In this document: positions 52,118 to 63,500 of the stretch, piece by piece | How the letters are laid out: every line of letters begins with the position of its first letter | Position numbering within the stretch: position 1 is the stretch's first letter | From: Lachnospiraceae bacterium UBA3762 | GTDB lineage: Bacteria > Bacillota > Clostridia > Lachnospirales > Lachnospiraceae | Length of the DNA stretch: 64,000 nucleotides | Assembly: GCA_002371615.1 (NCBI GenBank) | Contig: DFGA01000064.1 | Span: 1 to 64,000, forward strand | Reading direction: 5' to 3' | Translations under genes and position numbers: made by a program | Notes under the pieces: generated by a model | Told to the model about the DNA's origin: nothing | The model's database searches: none | The model's input: only the letters and a program-made list of their open reading frames with translations

Positions 52118-55100
52118 GTGAAGGGAGTCAATACTAAGAGTATTACGGCGGTTGCACTGGCAGGAGGCATAGTCGTTGCGCTGATACTTATATTGGGAAC
52201 TGTATGGAACGGCGGAAGGGCGAGCACCGATACGAAGCAGGCTGTGCGAAATGTCAGTCTGTTTTATCTTGATGAACTGGCCGGAAGAAGAGAACAGGTG
52301 GTGGCATCCACACTCAATGATTACATAAGCAATCTTGATGTGGCTATCGGATTACTCTCAACGGATGATCTTAGCACGGTTGAAAATCTTCAGACTTATC
52401 AGCTTAGAATGAAGCAGTTATATGGTTTGGAAAAGTTTGCATTCGTTGATGAAACAGGGACTATTTATACATCAAGGGGAACAAGAGATGATATAGACCG
52501 GTACGGGTTTGATTATAAGACCATATCGGGTCCGGAGATATCGGTAATGGATGCCGAGGGTGAGAGTACCAGGATCGTGATAGCGGCACCGACAGACAGG
52601 CTGCCCTTTAACGGACACTTTCTTGTGGCGGGATTCATGGAGATCGACATGGACAGGATGCTTGAGACCATCTCGTTTCAGTCGGGCTCTAACAGCACAA
52701 CTTTCTGTAACATTTACACACCTAAAGGGTATTCTCTGACTAATTCTGTTCTTGGAGGACTTGCCAAGGAGGATAATCTTTTGTCAGCTCTTGACAATGC
52801 TGTTTTTGAGGACGAATACAGCAGCAAGAAGGTCAGGGATGATTTTTCCTACGGACATTCGGGAGTTGTTTCTTTTACTTATAACGGCATTTCCGAGACG
52901 CTCTATTATGTTCCGGTTCACCGTACCGACTGGATGCTTACTTATCTGATAAGAGAGAGCGTTATCAGCGAACAGATAGAGACTATTTCCGATGAGATCG
53001 TAAGAAGGAGCATGACACTTGCTGCCCTTACAACTATCGTGCTTGCCGGAGTATTTGTCATGATGCTGTTACAGACACGTCGAGCAACGAGACTGGCACT
53101 TGAGAGGGAAACTGCCGAGACCATGCAGCAGGAGATGGAAGAGCGTATTGCACTTCAGGATGAGCTTCTCGAACAGGAAAAGAGGCGTGCCCAGCTTGAC
53201 AGCATGATCACTGCCATGGCATCGGATTACAGGAGTGTATTCTATGTTGATCTTGACTCGGATCGGGCAGTCTGCCACAGAAGAGATGAGTCCGACATCA
53301 GGATCGCAAGAGATGATGAGTTCGTTTTTTCGGAAGCATTTACCCAGTATGCAAACGAGTATGTGACAGAGGATTATCGGCAGCAGTTTCTTGATTTTAT
53401 CAAACCCGAGAATATCAGGGAGGGGCTTTCAAAGAGTGTAATAATAGCCCTGCGGTATCTTGTCAGTAAAGACGGGGTCGAGAGCTATGAGATGCTTCGC
53501 ATGGCAGATGTAAACAGGCAGGACGAAAATCGTGACGAAGTCATACACGCGGTAGGTGTGGGCTTTACGGATATCGATGAGGAAATGCGGGAATCGCTTG
53601 CCAGAAGCCAGGCTCTTTCCGATGCGCTAAAGACGGCGGAGAATGCCAGCAAGGCCAAGACAGTATTTTTGTCCAATATGAGCCATGAGATACGGACACC
53701 GATGAATGCGATCATAGGGCTGGATTCTCTGGCGCTTAATGAACCGGGAATATCGGATAACACCAAGGATTACCTTGAAAAAATAGGAAGCAGCGCACAT
53801 CATCTGCTGAATCTTATAAATGATATTCTTGATATGTCCAGGATAGAAGCTGGAAGGATGACACTCAAAAATGAGGAGTTTGCTTTTTCGGAGCTTATGG
53901 AACAGATTTGTATGATTTTTGACGGGCAGTGTAGGGAAAAGGGACTTGAGTATAACTGTCATGTGGGCGAAGGTATTAATGATTATTACATAGGCGACAG
54001 TATTAAACTGCGTCAGGTGCTCATCAATATTCTCGGCAATGCTGTCAAATTTACACCCGAAGGCGGACAAGTCAGTCTTGATGTGGAGAAGACAGGAGGT
54101 TTTGGCGGCAGATCCGTACTGCAGTTTGTTATAAAAGATACCGGAATAGGAATGAGCAAGGAGTATCTGCCCAAGATTTTCGATGCATTCAGTCAGGAAG
54201 ATTCCGGAGTTATGAATAAATACGGAAGTTCCGGACTGGGCATGCCGATTACAAAAAGCATTATCGAAATGATGAACGGCGAGATAAATGTAGAAAGCGA
54301 GAAGGGTAAAGGTACTACATTTACGGTGCGCGTTACACTGAACGATTCCGAGCGGAAGAAGGATGAGAATTCAAACACAAATGAAATACGGCTGCAGGAT
54401 ATGAAGGTGCTTGTGATAGATGATGATCAGGTCACCTGCGATCAGGCAAAACTTGTACTCTCCCAGGCGGGGATAGAAGCGGATACCGTGCAGTCCGGGC
54501 GAGAGGCAGTGGAGGCCGTGAAGCTTGCATGTGCCAGACAGGAACCGTACAATCTGATCATAGTTGACTGGAAAATGCCTGAAATGGATGGTGTGGAGAC
54601 GACCCGTCAGATTCGAACTGCAATAGGTCAGGATACCGCGGTGATACTTCTAACTGCATACAACTGGGAAGATGTGTACGATGAAGCCATAAGTGCCGGA
54701 GTGGACAGCTTTATTGCCAAGCCGCTGTTTGCGGATAATTTGATCAGCGAATTCAAGAAAGTACTGGACAAAAAGGATACTTCGCCGGCTCACGTTCATA
54801 AGAAGGCTGATCTTGAAGGCAGACATATTCTGCTTGCGGAGGATATGGAGATTAACGCCGATATAATGACGGAAGTGCTTTCTATGAGAAATGTGGTTAC
54901 CGACGTAGCCGTTAACGGAAAGGAGGCAGTGCATCTGTATGAATCAAAGCCGGAAGGATATTATGATGCGATACTTATGGATATGCGCATGCCTGAAATG
55001 GATGGTCTGGAGGCGACAAGAGTAATCCGCTCATCGGGACGAGGAGACAGTGAGGCAATACCTATAATAGCACTTACTGCCAACGCTTTTGACGAGGATG

Positions 55101-55204
55101 TGCAGCAAAGCCTTCAGGCAGGACTGAACGCTCACCTGAGCAAGCCGGTAGAGCCGGATGTTTTGTTCGAAACCCTTGAGAAACTCATCGGTCAAAGGGC
55201 GTGA
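52118..55204 (+). CDS. Hybrid sensor histidine kinase with two receiver domains
   Basis: A 1028-residue membrane sensor. A membrane helix (about 8-28), an extracellular Cache-like domain (about 35-295), a second helix (about 304-324), a coiled coil and a PAS-like region lead to the kinase core: FLSNMSHEIRTPMNAIIG with phospho-acceptor His523, ATPase boxes NAVKFTPEGG, DTGIGMS and GSSGLGMPI. Two receivers follow with Asp817 (VDWKMPEMDG) and Asp955 (MDMRMPEMDG). No output domain is attached. GTG start preceded by GGGAGG. Confidence 0.9.
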   Translation: MKGVNTKSITAVALAGGIVVALILILGTVWNGGRASTDTKQAVRNVSLFYLDELAGRREQVVASTLNDYISNLDVAIGLLSTDDLSTVENLQTYQLRMKQLYGLEKFAFVDETGTIYTSRGTRDDIDRYGFDYKTISGPEISVMDAEGESTRIVIAAPTDRLPFNGHFLVAGFMEIDMDRMLETISFQSGSNSTTFCNIYTPKGYSLTNSVLGGLAKEDNLLSALDNAVFEDEYSSKKVRDDFSYGHSGVVSFTYNGISETLYYVPVHRTDWMLTYLIRESVISEQIETISDEIVRRSMTLAALTTIVLAGVFVMMLLQTRRATRLALERETAETMQQEMEERIALQDELLEQEKRRAQLDSMITAMASDYRSVFYVDLDSDRAVCHRRDESDIRIARDDEFVFSEAFTQYANEYVTEDYRQQFLDFIKPENIREGLSKSVIIALRYLVSKDGVESYEMLRMADVNRQDENRDEVIHAVGVGFTDIDEEMRESLARSQALSDALKTAENASKAKTVFLSNMSHEIRTPMNAIIGLDSLALNEPGISDNTKDYLEKIGSSAHHLLNLINDILDMSRIEAGRMTLKNEEFAFSELMEQICMIFDGQCREKGLEYNCHVGEGINDYYIGDSIKLRQVLINILGNAVKFTPEGGQVSLDVEKTGGFGGRSVLQFVIKDTGIGMSKEYLPKIFDAFSQEDSGVMNKYGSSGLGMPITKSIIEMMNGEINVESEKGKGTTFTVRVTLNDSERKKDENSNTNEIRLQDMKVLVIDDDQVTCDQAKLVLSQAGIEADTVQSGREAVEAVKLACARQEPYNLIIVDWKMPEMDGVETTRQIRTAIGQDTAVILLTAYNWEDVYDEAISAGVDSFIAKPLFADNLISEFKKVLDKKDTSPAHVHKKADLEGRHILLAEDMEINADIMTEVLSMRNVVTDVAVNGKEAVHLYESKPEGYYDAILMDMRMPEMDGLEATRVIRSSGRGDSEAIPIIALTANAFDEDVQQSLQAGLNAHLSKPVEPDVLFETLEKLIGQRA

Positions 55205-55223
55205 TAATAATATGACCCGGTAC

Positions 55224-55249
55224 AAAGATCCCGCATAAGCGGGATCTTT
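55224..55249 (+). terminator. Intrinsic terminator after histidine kinase
   Basis: AAAGATCCCGC and GCGGGATCTTT form a perfect 11-bp stem with loop ATAA, followed by GTTTATGTT. Confidence 0.85.
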
Positions 55250-55271
55250 GTTTATGTTCAGGTAAGTGTAT

Positions 55272-55300
55272 TTGAAAAAATAACGCATATATAGTAAAAT
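55272..55300 (+). promoter_or_regulatory. Promoter of citrate synthase operon
   Basis: TTGAAA (55272-55277), 17-bp spacer, TAAAAT (55295-55300), about 48 bases before the TTG start. Confidence 0.75.
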
Positions 55301-55347
55301 AAACACTTAGTTTGCATTAATACAAAACATTGAAATGGGGGTTGCTT

Positions 55348-56670
55348 TTGAAGAAAAGAGACAGCATAGACACATCGGGATATTCCGAGCTTATCAGGGA
55401 GAATGACAGCATTCCCGCTGAATATTATGAGAGATATGATGTCAAAAGAGGACTCAGGGATCTTAACGGAAAAGGAGTTCTTGCGGGACTTACAAATGTC
55501 TCGAATATCATAGCTAAGGACAAAGACGGTGAGCCTTGCGACGGTCAGCTCTGGTACAGGGGATATCGTGTTGAGGAACTTATCGAGAAATATAAGGATA
55601 CACCTTTCGGGTATGAAAATCTTGCGTATCTGCTTCTCTTCGGTGATCTTCCGGGCAAGAGGGAGTCCAGAAAATTTATAGATACACTTACTGATGCAAG
55701 AGAACTTCCTACCAATTTTACACGGGATGTCATAATGAAGGCACCTACAAAGGACGTCATGAATTCCATGACAAGAGCTATACTGACACTTGCTTCATAT
55801 GACAGGAATGCTTCGGAGATATCGGTGGAAAATGTGGTTTCACAGTGCATGCAGCTTATTGCGGTATTTCCGATGCTTGCAGTGTACAGTTATCATGCAT
55901 ACAACCACTATGAAAATATGGACTCCATGTATATACACAGACCGCTTCCGGAATTATCGACGGCGCAGAATATTCTTAACCTGCTGAGGGCAGATTCAAA
56001 GTACACGGAAACGGAAGCAAAGGCACTTGACGTTGCACTGATGCTTCATATGGAGCATGGAGGAGGCAACAACTCAACGTTTACAACACGTGTCGTAACA
56101 TCATCGGGTGCCGATACTTATGCGACGATAGCTGCTGCGATGTGTTCGCTAAAAGGGCCCAGACACGGAGGTGCCAACATCAAGGTTATGGAGATGATGG
56201 ATAATATCCGCGAGAATATCAAAGACCCGAAAGATGATGATGAAGTCAGGAATTATCTTGGAAGACTGCTTGACGGTGAGGTGTTTGACGGACAGGGGCT
56301 TATATATGGTATGGGACACGCCGTGTACTCAAGATCCGATCCGAGAGAAGTAATATTCAGAAAATATGTTGAAGAGTTATCGGAGGAAAAGGGAAGACAG
56401 GATGATCTTGAACTCTACCGCAAGGTTGAGTCGTTAGCTCCGGAGGTAATTGCAGCAAAACGGAAGATATATAAAGGTGTGTCTCCGAATGTTGACTTCT
56501 ACAGCGGCTTTGCGTATGAGATGATGAACATCCCCAGAGAACTCTACACACCTATCTTTGCCATTGCAAGGGTTGCCGGGTGGAGCGCTCACAGAATAGA
56601 AGAGCTTGTAAGCGGTTCCAAGATAGTACGTCCCGCATATAAGAGCATCATGAAGAAAAGGCAGAAATGA
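55348..56670 (+). CDS. Citrate synthase
   Basis: A 440-residue type II-like citrate synthase. The catalytic triad is visible: His in LMLHMEHGGGNNSTF, His in GMGHAVY and Asp in NVDFYSG. It condenses oxaloacetate with acetyl-CoA, here most likely for 2-oxoglutarate and glutamate synthesis. The TTG at 55348 is proposed as start, six bases after GGGGG; in-frame TTG codons at 55342 and 55330 are alternatives. It overlaps nudC by 4 nt. Confidence 0.88.
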   Translation: MKKRDSIDTSGYSELIRENDSIPAEYYERYDVKRGLRDLNGKGVLAGLTNVSNIIAKDKDGEPCDGQLWYRGYRVEELIEKYKDTPFGYENLAYLLLFGDLPGKRESRKFIDTLTDARELPTNFTRDVIMKAPTKDVMNSMTRAILTLASYDRNASEISVENVVSQCMQLIAVFPMLAVYSYHAYNHYENMDSMYIHRPLPELSTAQNILNLLRADSKYTETEAKALDVALMLHMEHGGGNNSTFTTRVVTSSGADTYATIAAAMCSLKGPRHGGANIKVMEMMDNIRENIKDPKDDDEVRNYLGRLLDGEVFDGQGLIYGMGHAVYSRSDPREVIFRKYVEELSEEKGRQDDLELYRKVESLAPEVIAAKRKIYKGVSPNVDFYSGFAYEMMNIPRELYTPIFAIARVAGWSAHRIEELVSGSKIVRPAYKSIMKKRQK

Positions 56671-57497
56671 TACAGGATATTGCACCGTACAAACTTAAGA
56701 ACGAATACCGCCCCGTGCCCTGCAAAGACAGTGACCATGTAGTTGTGTTTGATGACGAAGACAGGATCCTTGCAAAATGTGACGGCGAAGAACCGGAATT
56801 TCTGCATCCTCAGGATGTATGTTCCGAAACTACCGTATATCTGTTTTCGGTAGGCGGCCTCGGATATTATATGGCGGATAAATGCGAGAATATACCGGAT
56901 GGATATTCGTTTCGGACCATAAGAGAACTTCGTGACAATACCGGCGGATACCAGCTTTTTGCAGCCTTTACTGCATATCATCTGCACAGGTGGTATTCAC
57001 GAAACAGATATTGCGGCAGGTGTGGAAGCCCTACGGTACATGATGATAAAGAGCGCGCATTAAGGTGTACCAAATGCGGAAATATCGAATACCCGAGGAT
57101 CAACCCGGCCGTTATAGTCGGTGTTATTAATGAAGACAGTATACTTATTACGAGATACAAAACCGGATATGCATATAATGCACTTATAGCCGGGTTTACC
57201 GAGATCGGAGAGACTCTTGAGGAAACGGTAGAGCGCGAAGTTATGGAGGAGGCAGGGATCAAAGTTAAGAATATCAGATATTACAAGTCGCAGCCGTGGG
57301 GTATGGCCATGGATATTCTGGTGGGATTTTATTGCGATGTAAAAGGCAGCACTGATATCAAAATGGATGATAACGAACTTAAATTTGCGCAGTGGACAAA
57401 GCGGGAGGACATTGTATTACAGCCGAATGATCTTTCCCTTACGAATGAGATGATGCGTATGTTCAAGGAAGGAAAGATTACGAAGGTTCTGACATGA
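56667..57497 (+). CDS. nudC: NADH pyrophosphatase NudC
   Basis: A 276-residue Nudix hydrolase with the NudC order: N-terminal domain, zinc ribbon (CGRCG and CTKCG), then the Nudix box AGFTEIGETLEETVEREVME and the SQPWGM motif specific for NADH hydrolysis. It cleaves NADH to NMNH and AMP and can remove NAD caps from RNA. Coupled by 4-nt overlaps to citrate synthase before and folE after. Confidence 0.9.
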   Translation: MIQDIAPYKLKNEYRPVPCKDSDHVVVFDDEDRILAKCDGEEPEFLHPQDVCSETTVYLFSVGGLGYYMADKCENIPDGYSFRTIRELRDNTGGYQLFAAFTAYHLHRWYSRNRYCGRCGSPTVHDDKERALRCTKCGNIEYPRINPAVIVGVINEDSILITRYKTGYAYNALIAGFTEIGETLEETVEREVMEEAGIKVKNIRYYKSQPWGMAMDILVGFYCDVKGSTDIKMDDNELKFAQWTKREDIVLQPNDLSLTNEMMRMFKEGKITKVLT

Positions 57498-58063
57498 TCG
57501 ACAAAGAGGCGATAGAAAATCATATACGCGGTATAATAGAGGCCCTGGGCGATGATCCGGCGCGTCCCGGAATTGCCGACACTCCGAAAAGAGTTGCAGC
57601 CATGTGCTGTGAAGTGTTTGAAGGAATGAATTATACAAACCGGCAGATTGCCGAAATGTTCGACCGCACATTTGATGATGATATAGACACGGATCAGGAG
57701 AAAATAGTGGTGATGCGGGATATAGAATTCTTTTCGTATTGCGAACACCATATGGCGCTTATGTATGATATGAAAGCAAATGTTGCCTATATTCCGAACG
57801 GCAGGGTAATCGGCCTGTCCAAGATAGTGCGCGTGTGCGAGATGGTCGGGAAGAGGCTGCAGCTTCAGGAGCGCATCGGGCAGGATATTGCCGACATTAT
57901 CGGTATGATCACGGGAAGCGGGGACGTTGCGGTTACTATAGAGGCAAAGCATTCATGCGTTACTGCACGAGGCATCAAAAATCAAAACACCAGGACATAC
58001 ACGGCAGAGCTTCGGGGAAGATTCAGGACGGATCCTTCGCTGCAAAGTTACATTAAACAGTAA
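57494..58063 (+). CDS. folE: GTP cyclohydrolase I
   Basis: A 189-residue enzyme of the homodecameric type, forming dihydroneopterin triphosphate from GTP for folate or queuosine synthesis. DTPKRVAAMCCEVFEGM, the zinc-binding EFFSYCEHHMAL, VIGLSKIVRV, KRLQLQERIGQDIAD and HSCVTARGI are intact. Third gene of the citrate synthase-nudC-folE unit. Confidence 0.94.
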   Translation: MIDKEAIENHIRGIIEALGDDPARPGIADTPKRVAAMCCEVFEGMNYTNRQIAEMFDRTFDDDIDTDQEKIVVMRDIEFFSYCEHHMALMYDMKANVAYIPNGRVIGLSKIVRVCEMVGKRLQLQERIGQDIADIIGMITGSGDVAVTIEAKHSCVTARGIKNQNTRTYTAELRGRFRTDPSLQSYIKQ

Positions 58064-58096
58064 TAGATTTATGACCGGATAAACAGGGAGATTCTT

Positions 58097-59467
58097 ATGG
58101 ATTACGATGTGATTATAATCGGGGCAGGTCCCGGAGGAATATATTCCGCATATGAGATAGTAAAGACGCGACCGAATCTTAAGGTTGCGGTATTTGAGGC
58201 CGGCCAGGAACTTAATAAACGCCATTGCCCTATAGACGGGGAAAAGGTCAAAAAATGTATCGGATGCAAATCATGTTCGATAATGAGCGGGTTTGGAGGA
58301 GCCGGTGCTTTTTCCGACGGAAAATACAACATAACCAATGATTTTGGCGGAACGCTCTACGAGCATATCGGAAGAGCAAAAGCGATCGAACTTATGAAGT
58401 ATGTTGACAGTATCAATATTGAAAACGGCGGAGAGGGCTGCAAGCTTTATTCCACCGCGGGAACTTCACTCAAGAAGACGTGCATGCAAAACAAGCTGAA
58501 GCTTCTTGAAGCATCGGTGAGACACCTAGGGACCGACATCAATTATATCGTACTTGAAAATCTTTATAATTTTATGAAGGATGCCGTTGATTTTCACTTT
58601 ATGACAAGTGTGGATGCACTTGAGGTCATAGATGGTGGATATAAGGTTACTTACGGTAATAAGAGCGTAACCTGCAGGCAGTGTATAGTGTCTGTGGGAA
58701 GAAGCGGGTCAAAGTGGATGGAAGGCGTATGCGAAAGCCTGAATATAGCCTCCAAGAGCAACCGCGTTGATATCGGGGTCAGGGTAGAACTTCCGGCAGT
58801 GATATTTTCCCACCTTACGGATGAACTGTATGAGAGCAAGATCGTATACCGTACGGAGAAGTTTGAGGATAATGTCCGTACTTTCTGCATGAATCCCCAC
58901 GGAATAGTAGTTACCGAGAACACCAACGGGATCATTACCGTTAACGGCCACAGCTATGAAGCAAAGGACAAGCAGACCGAAAACACAAACTTTGCACTGC
59001 TTGTTGCCAAGCATTTTTCGGAGCCGTTCAAGGATTCAAACGGTTACGGCGAGAGCATAGCAAGACTTTCCAATATGCTCGGCGGCGGGGTAATAGTCCA
59101 GCGTTTCGGAGACCTTGTACGCGGAAGGCGCAGCAACGAAAAGCGTATTGCGGAAGGCATGGTCCAGCCGACTCTTAACGCAACACCCGGTGACCTTTCA
59201 CTTGTTCTTCCGAAGAGAATACTTGACGGCATTATGGAGATGATCCATGCACTTGATAAGATCGCACCGGGAACGGCAAATGATGACACTCTTTTGTACG
59301 GTGTCGAAGTCAAGTTCTATAATATGGAAGTACAGGTGGATGAAAATCTTGAGACCCAGTATCCGGGCCTCTACATAATAGGAGACGGAAGCGGCGTTAC
59401 ACATTCGCTCTCACATGCATCGGCGAGTGGTGTATATGTAGCCAGAAGGATAGTATCCCAGTTGTAA
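58097..59467 (+). CDS. FAD-dependent oxidoreductase
   Basis: A 456-residue flavoprotein. DVIIIGAGPGGIYSAYEI binds the FAD ADP part, VFEAGQEL the ribose, and YIIGDGSGVTHSLSHASASG closes the site. A cysteine cluster CIGCKSC near residues 55-61 may bind metal or act in redox. It belongs to the NAD(P)/FAD-dependent dehydrogenase group related to HI0933/geranylgeranyl-reductase-like proteins; the substrate is unknown. It follows folE by 33 bases with its own GGGAG. Confidence 0.82.
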   Translation: MDYDVIIIGAGPGGIYSAYEIVKTRPNLKVAVFEAGQELNKRHCPIDGEKVKKCIGCKSCSIMSGFGGAGAFSDGKYNITNDFGGTLYEHIGRAKAIELMKYVDSINIENGGEGCKLYSTAGTSLKKTCMQNKLKLLEASVRHLGTDINYIVLENLYNFMKDAVDFHFMTSVDALEVIDGGYKVTYGNKSVTCRQCIVSVGRSGSKWMEGVCESLNIASKSNRVDIGVRVELPAVIFSHLTDELYESKIVYRTEKFEDNVRTFCMNPHGIVVTENTNGIITVNGHSYEAKDKQTENTNFALLVAKHFSEPFKDSNGYGESIARLSNMLGGGVIVQRFGDLVRGRRSNEKRIAEGMVQPTLNATPGDLSLVLPKRILDGIMEMIHALDKIAPGTANDDTLLYGVEVKFYNMEVQVDENLETQYPGLYIIGDGSGVTHSLSHASASGVYVARRIVSQL

Positions 59468-59506
59468 ATCACTGATTAAGAATCGCTGACCGGAGGTTAA
59501 TAATAA

Positions 59507-60376
59507 ATGATCTATATTATGTTCAATCCGCTTGCGGGGAACAGTACATGCGAGGAAACGAGCAAAGGCGTAGGAGAGATTTTTGCGTCAGATGAAAAGA
59601 GATATATAAATCTTTTGGAAGTGGATGATTTTGAAAAGCACATAAAAGATCTCGCCCCGGAAGATCAGATAGTCGTGTGCGGCGGAGACGGAACGCTTAA
59701 TCATTTGATCAATTCGGTTAATACCGAAAAACTTGAACAGGATATTTTCTATTATCCTGCCGGAAGCGGAAATGATTTTTATCACGATATCGATCAGGAC
59801 AAGACAAACGGAGTATACAGGATCAACAAATACTTAAAATGCATTCCCAAAGTCATAATAGACGGCAGGGAGAGCTTATTTATCAACGGGATAGGATTCG
59901 GTATTGATGGATACTGCTGTGAGGAAGGCGACAAGATGAGAGTTAAAAAGCCCGGTAAGCGTGTAAACTATCCGCTTATTGCGCTAAAGGGTCTTGCCTA
60001 TGATTTTCACCGCGTAAACGCAAAGGTTACCGTTGACGGCGTTACAACAGAGTACAAGGACGTATGGATGGTGCCGGCTATGAACGGAAGGTATTACGGC
60101 GGCGGGATGATGTGCGCGCCTAACCAGGACAGATTGAATGAAGAGGGAAAAGTATCTGTTATAGTTGTGCATTCAAAATTCAGGATAGCACTTCTGTATG
60201 CGTTTCTTTCCATATTTAAAGGAACCCATCTGAAATACAAGAGTCTTGTGACCGAGATAATGGGGAGTGATGTTGTGGTTGAATTCGATCGGCCGACTGC
60301 TTTGCAGATCGACGGAGAGACAGTGACCGGCGTCACAAAGTACGAAGTCCATAAAGAGAAAAAAATCATCTGTTAA
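59507..60376 (+). CDS. Diacylglycerol/lipid kinase family protein
   Basis: A 289-residue second member of the DAGK catalytic family in this window. MFNPLAGNS, VVCGGDGTLNHLIN and YYPAGSGNDFYHDI give the nucleotide-binding loops; the C-terminal TALQIDGE motif is present. It is shorter in its N-terminal loop than the homologue at 10727. The lipid or sphingoid substrate is unknown. GGAGG precedes the start. Confidence 0.85.
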   Translation: MIYIMFNPLAGNSTCEETSKGVGEIFASDEKRYINLLEVDDFEKHIKDLAPEDQIVVCGGDGTLNHLINSVNTEKLEQDIFYYPAGSGNDFYHDIDQDKTNGVYRINKYLKCIPKVIIDGRESLFINGIGFGIDGYCCEEGDKMRVKKPGKRVNYPLIALKGLAYDFHRVNAKVTVDGVTTEYKDVWMVPAMNGRYYGGGMMCAPNQDRLNEEGKVSVIVVHSKFRIALLYAFLSIFKGTHLKYKSLVTEIMGSDVVVEFDRPTALQIDGETVTGVTKYEVHKEKKIIC

Positions 60377-60389
60377 CATAATATTTATG

Positions 60390-60418
60390 TTGACATAATA
60401 TATTATTCGCGGTAAATT
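60390..60418 (+). promoter_or_regulatory. Promoter of the C69-like gene
   Basis: TTGACA (60390-60395), 17-bp spacer, TAAATT (60413-60418). The start point near 60425 falls inside the terminator hairpin of the upstream gene. Confidence 0.7.
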
Positions 60419-60419
60419 T

Positions 60420-60445
60420 AATGGTGTGTGCAGCACCATTTTTTT
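60420..60445 (+). terminator. Terminator of the lipid kinase operon
   Basis: AATGGTG (60420-60426), 7-nt loop, CACCATT (60434-60440) and a run of seven T. It overlaps the start region of the next promoter. Confidence 0.8.
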
Positions 60446-60501
60446 GTTGCACACATTTAACGGGGAAAAATAGTGAAGTTAAGAAAACAGGGAGAGAAAA
60501 A

Positions 60502-63500
60502 ATGAAGGGATTATCTAAAATTTTAGCAGGAGCATCGGTGCTGTATCTGTGCATAGCCACGGGCACATTAAGCGCATATGCCGGTACCGGCATATATGTG
60601 GGCAAGGATGTCAGCACGGAAGGAACAACGCTTGTGGGAATATCCACAGAGGCAGATACGGGTATGGCATCAATACCGGTCGTGCTTGATGAGGGTTTGA
60701 TAGGCAAAGGGGATGTTATCGAATCTTCAAACGGATACAGTTATGAGCTGCCGGAAGATTCGGCTAAAATGACGATTGTTAAGATGATGGGCTATACGGA
60801 TTATGCCGGATGGACAAGCTGCGCTTCAAACGGAAACGGAGTTTCCGTTATAACAGGACTTACAACGGACTGTAATATTGATGCAATGTCCGCTGATCCG
60901 TTCGTTGATGACGGAATAAGCGAAGAGGTTATTGCAAAGGTTCTCTGCGCATCTTCCGAAACGGCAAAAGAGGCCGTAGATCTTCTGTGCTCAATATATG
61001 ACAAGACGGGAGCTGCAGCAGCGGAAACAGTATTTATCACCGATCCGGAAGGAGCCTGGGTTGTTGAGAACTTCACGGGACATCAGTATGTTGCCGCAAA
61101 ACTTCCCGATGACAAGATCGCAACCTTCGCCAATGATCCGATAATAAAGACTGTTGACCTGAATGATCCGGATACCATCGTTTCGGAAAATCTGCTGACT
61201 CTGCCCGAAGAGAATGACTTTGCGGTATATGACGATGATAAAAATCTTGATCTGATCCTTACATATAATTATGACAGCAGCTATAATGACGAATCACATC
61301 TCAGGGGCTGGGTCGGACACGATCTGTTTGCACCCTCCGAGGAACTTAAATACGATCCGGAGGACGGATATGATATGTTCTTTGCACCTGATGACAAAGT
61401 TTCACTTAATCAGGCATTTTCGTTCTTCAGAAACAGATTTGAAGGAACCCCTTATGATCTTCGTGACGAAGACAACAGAGTTTATTACGGAATAAACAAC
61501 CAGACGGTTGGAAATGTTAATCTTATACAGGTGTTTGACGATGTTCCTGCAGCAATGTCATCGGTAGTATGGACCACGCCGTCCAATCCCACGGCATCAC
61601 CGTTCATACCCGTTCCGGCATTTGCCGGCTCTCTTCCTGACAGTTTCTCTACCGATATAACAGATGATGTATATACAGAAGGAATAGCACAATTCGAATT
61701 TGCAAAGCTCAACAGCACCATTTATCCCAAGAGAGAGGTATACGGAGCGTCCGTAAGGCAATACTGGGAAGGAATGGAAGCTGTAGGTGTAAATGATATT
61801 ACAGAAGCCATGCGCGGCGAATGGAAGACGGAATACGAAAAATCTCCCGATGAAGCCGCAGGCAAGGCAGATGAGTATATCGACACAATAGTTGGCAGAG
61901 CATTGGATGACTGCACAAGGATATCAGGACAACTCGACTGGTACCTGTTCAGAAACGGTGTCAAGAGCTCTGCTGTGCCTGATGACGAGATAGACCCCTT
62001 CGAATGCGAGTTCAACGTATTGGCGTATGCACGTGCAAACGGATGGGAGACTTCGACAAAGGATGGCGTATTTATCGCAACAAAGGGCGACAGGAAGATT
62101 GAAGTCGTTACCGAAGGCAGTGAAGAAGGGCGTGTAACATTTACCGGCTTTGACAATGAGAAACTGCTTGAAGACTTCATGAGCGCCGGAGTGCAAGCGG
62201 ATGAAAACGGTGAGGCAGAAGCCGAAGTGACGGAAGATGAAGCGCCGGATGCGGAGCCGGAGGAATCTTTGACCGAAGACGTTGAGGATACGACAAAAGA
62301 CGAGCCGGAGAAGGCTTCGGACGAAATAGCAGAGACTGCACAGGACGAAATAGCAGAGACTGCACAGGACGAAGAGGATAAACCGGCAGAAACAGAAGAA
62401 ATTACTGAGGAGACAAAGGAAGAGGCAGCCCGGGATGTGACAAGGGCAGCTGCCGAACAGATAGAAGTCGATACTATAGCGGCACTCGGAGAGTTTTTCG
62501 ATGAGAAGATAGCAAACATTCCCAGAGACGGATGGGCGGAGGGAGAGATCGCCAAAGAGATCAACTCCGTATCCAAAGGGGTTGTGGATATAATCGGCAA
62601 GTATTTTGACGGTGATGTCGAGAAACTTATCGGTATGGACTACGAGAAATTAGGTGCTGAAATACTTACAGATGAGGATGTTGCAAAGGTCGGTGATGAG
62701 ATCGTTGCGACCGGAATGGATCTTTCGGCTCTTCTTGAGAAATATTTCCTGTCGCTGTATGAAGATGTAAGCGGTGATATCGAGTCCGGAAGACTTACAC
62801 AGCAGGGTGCAGAGAAGATCCTTGTTGAGGCCGAGGGAGATATAGAAGGTATTGCAACTCTTTATCTTGAAGGTATAGAAGGACAGTTTGCGGAAGTATT
62901 CAATACCGAAATGACAGATGAGGAACTTGAAGACGTCATCAGAGAACTTAGTGAAGCCTCTCTTCAGATCATGGAAGATTACGGCGGACTTGATCTTGAT
63001 GCCTTAGGACTGGGTGATATTGATATTAATGATCTGTCCGAAGCCGACATAGACGTTGTTATTACGCTCAACGAGATGGATGATGACGTAATAAAGGGAC
63101 TGTCCGACCTTCTGGGAGTTGATGTCAGAAGCATTCTTAACCAGTATATGGATGCCATCAACAATTCCGGCACAAATGTTAAGATCATAGAAGAAAATCA
63201 TGAGAATCAGGAAGCTGATTCCGCTCCGGATCCTATAATAATGGCGGCTATAGAAGAGCAGGAAGCACTTGCAGAGGATGATGCAGTCATCCCTCAGGAA
63301 GTGATCGATGTGCTTAACGAAGCTATTATTGAAGCAGCAGAAGCACGCGGCGAAACTGTCGACGAGAGTATGCTTGCGATTAGCCCTGACAAGACTGAGA
63401 GTACGCCGGAGGCAGAGAGTGCACCGGAGACAGAGAGTGCACCGGAGACAAAGACCGGTGATATGTCCGAAGAGGAAGTACCTTCCGGTGACGAATACAC

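Noticed and set aside
60390..60501. Attenuator before the C69-like gene
   Set aside because: The predicted start point lies inside the left arm of the hairpin, so the full stem cannot form in that transcript; it is the upstream gene's terminator.
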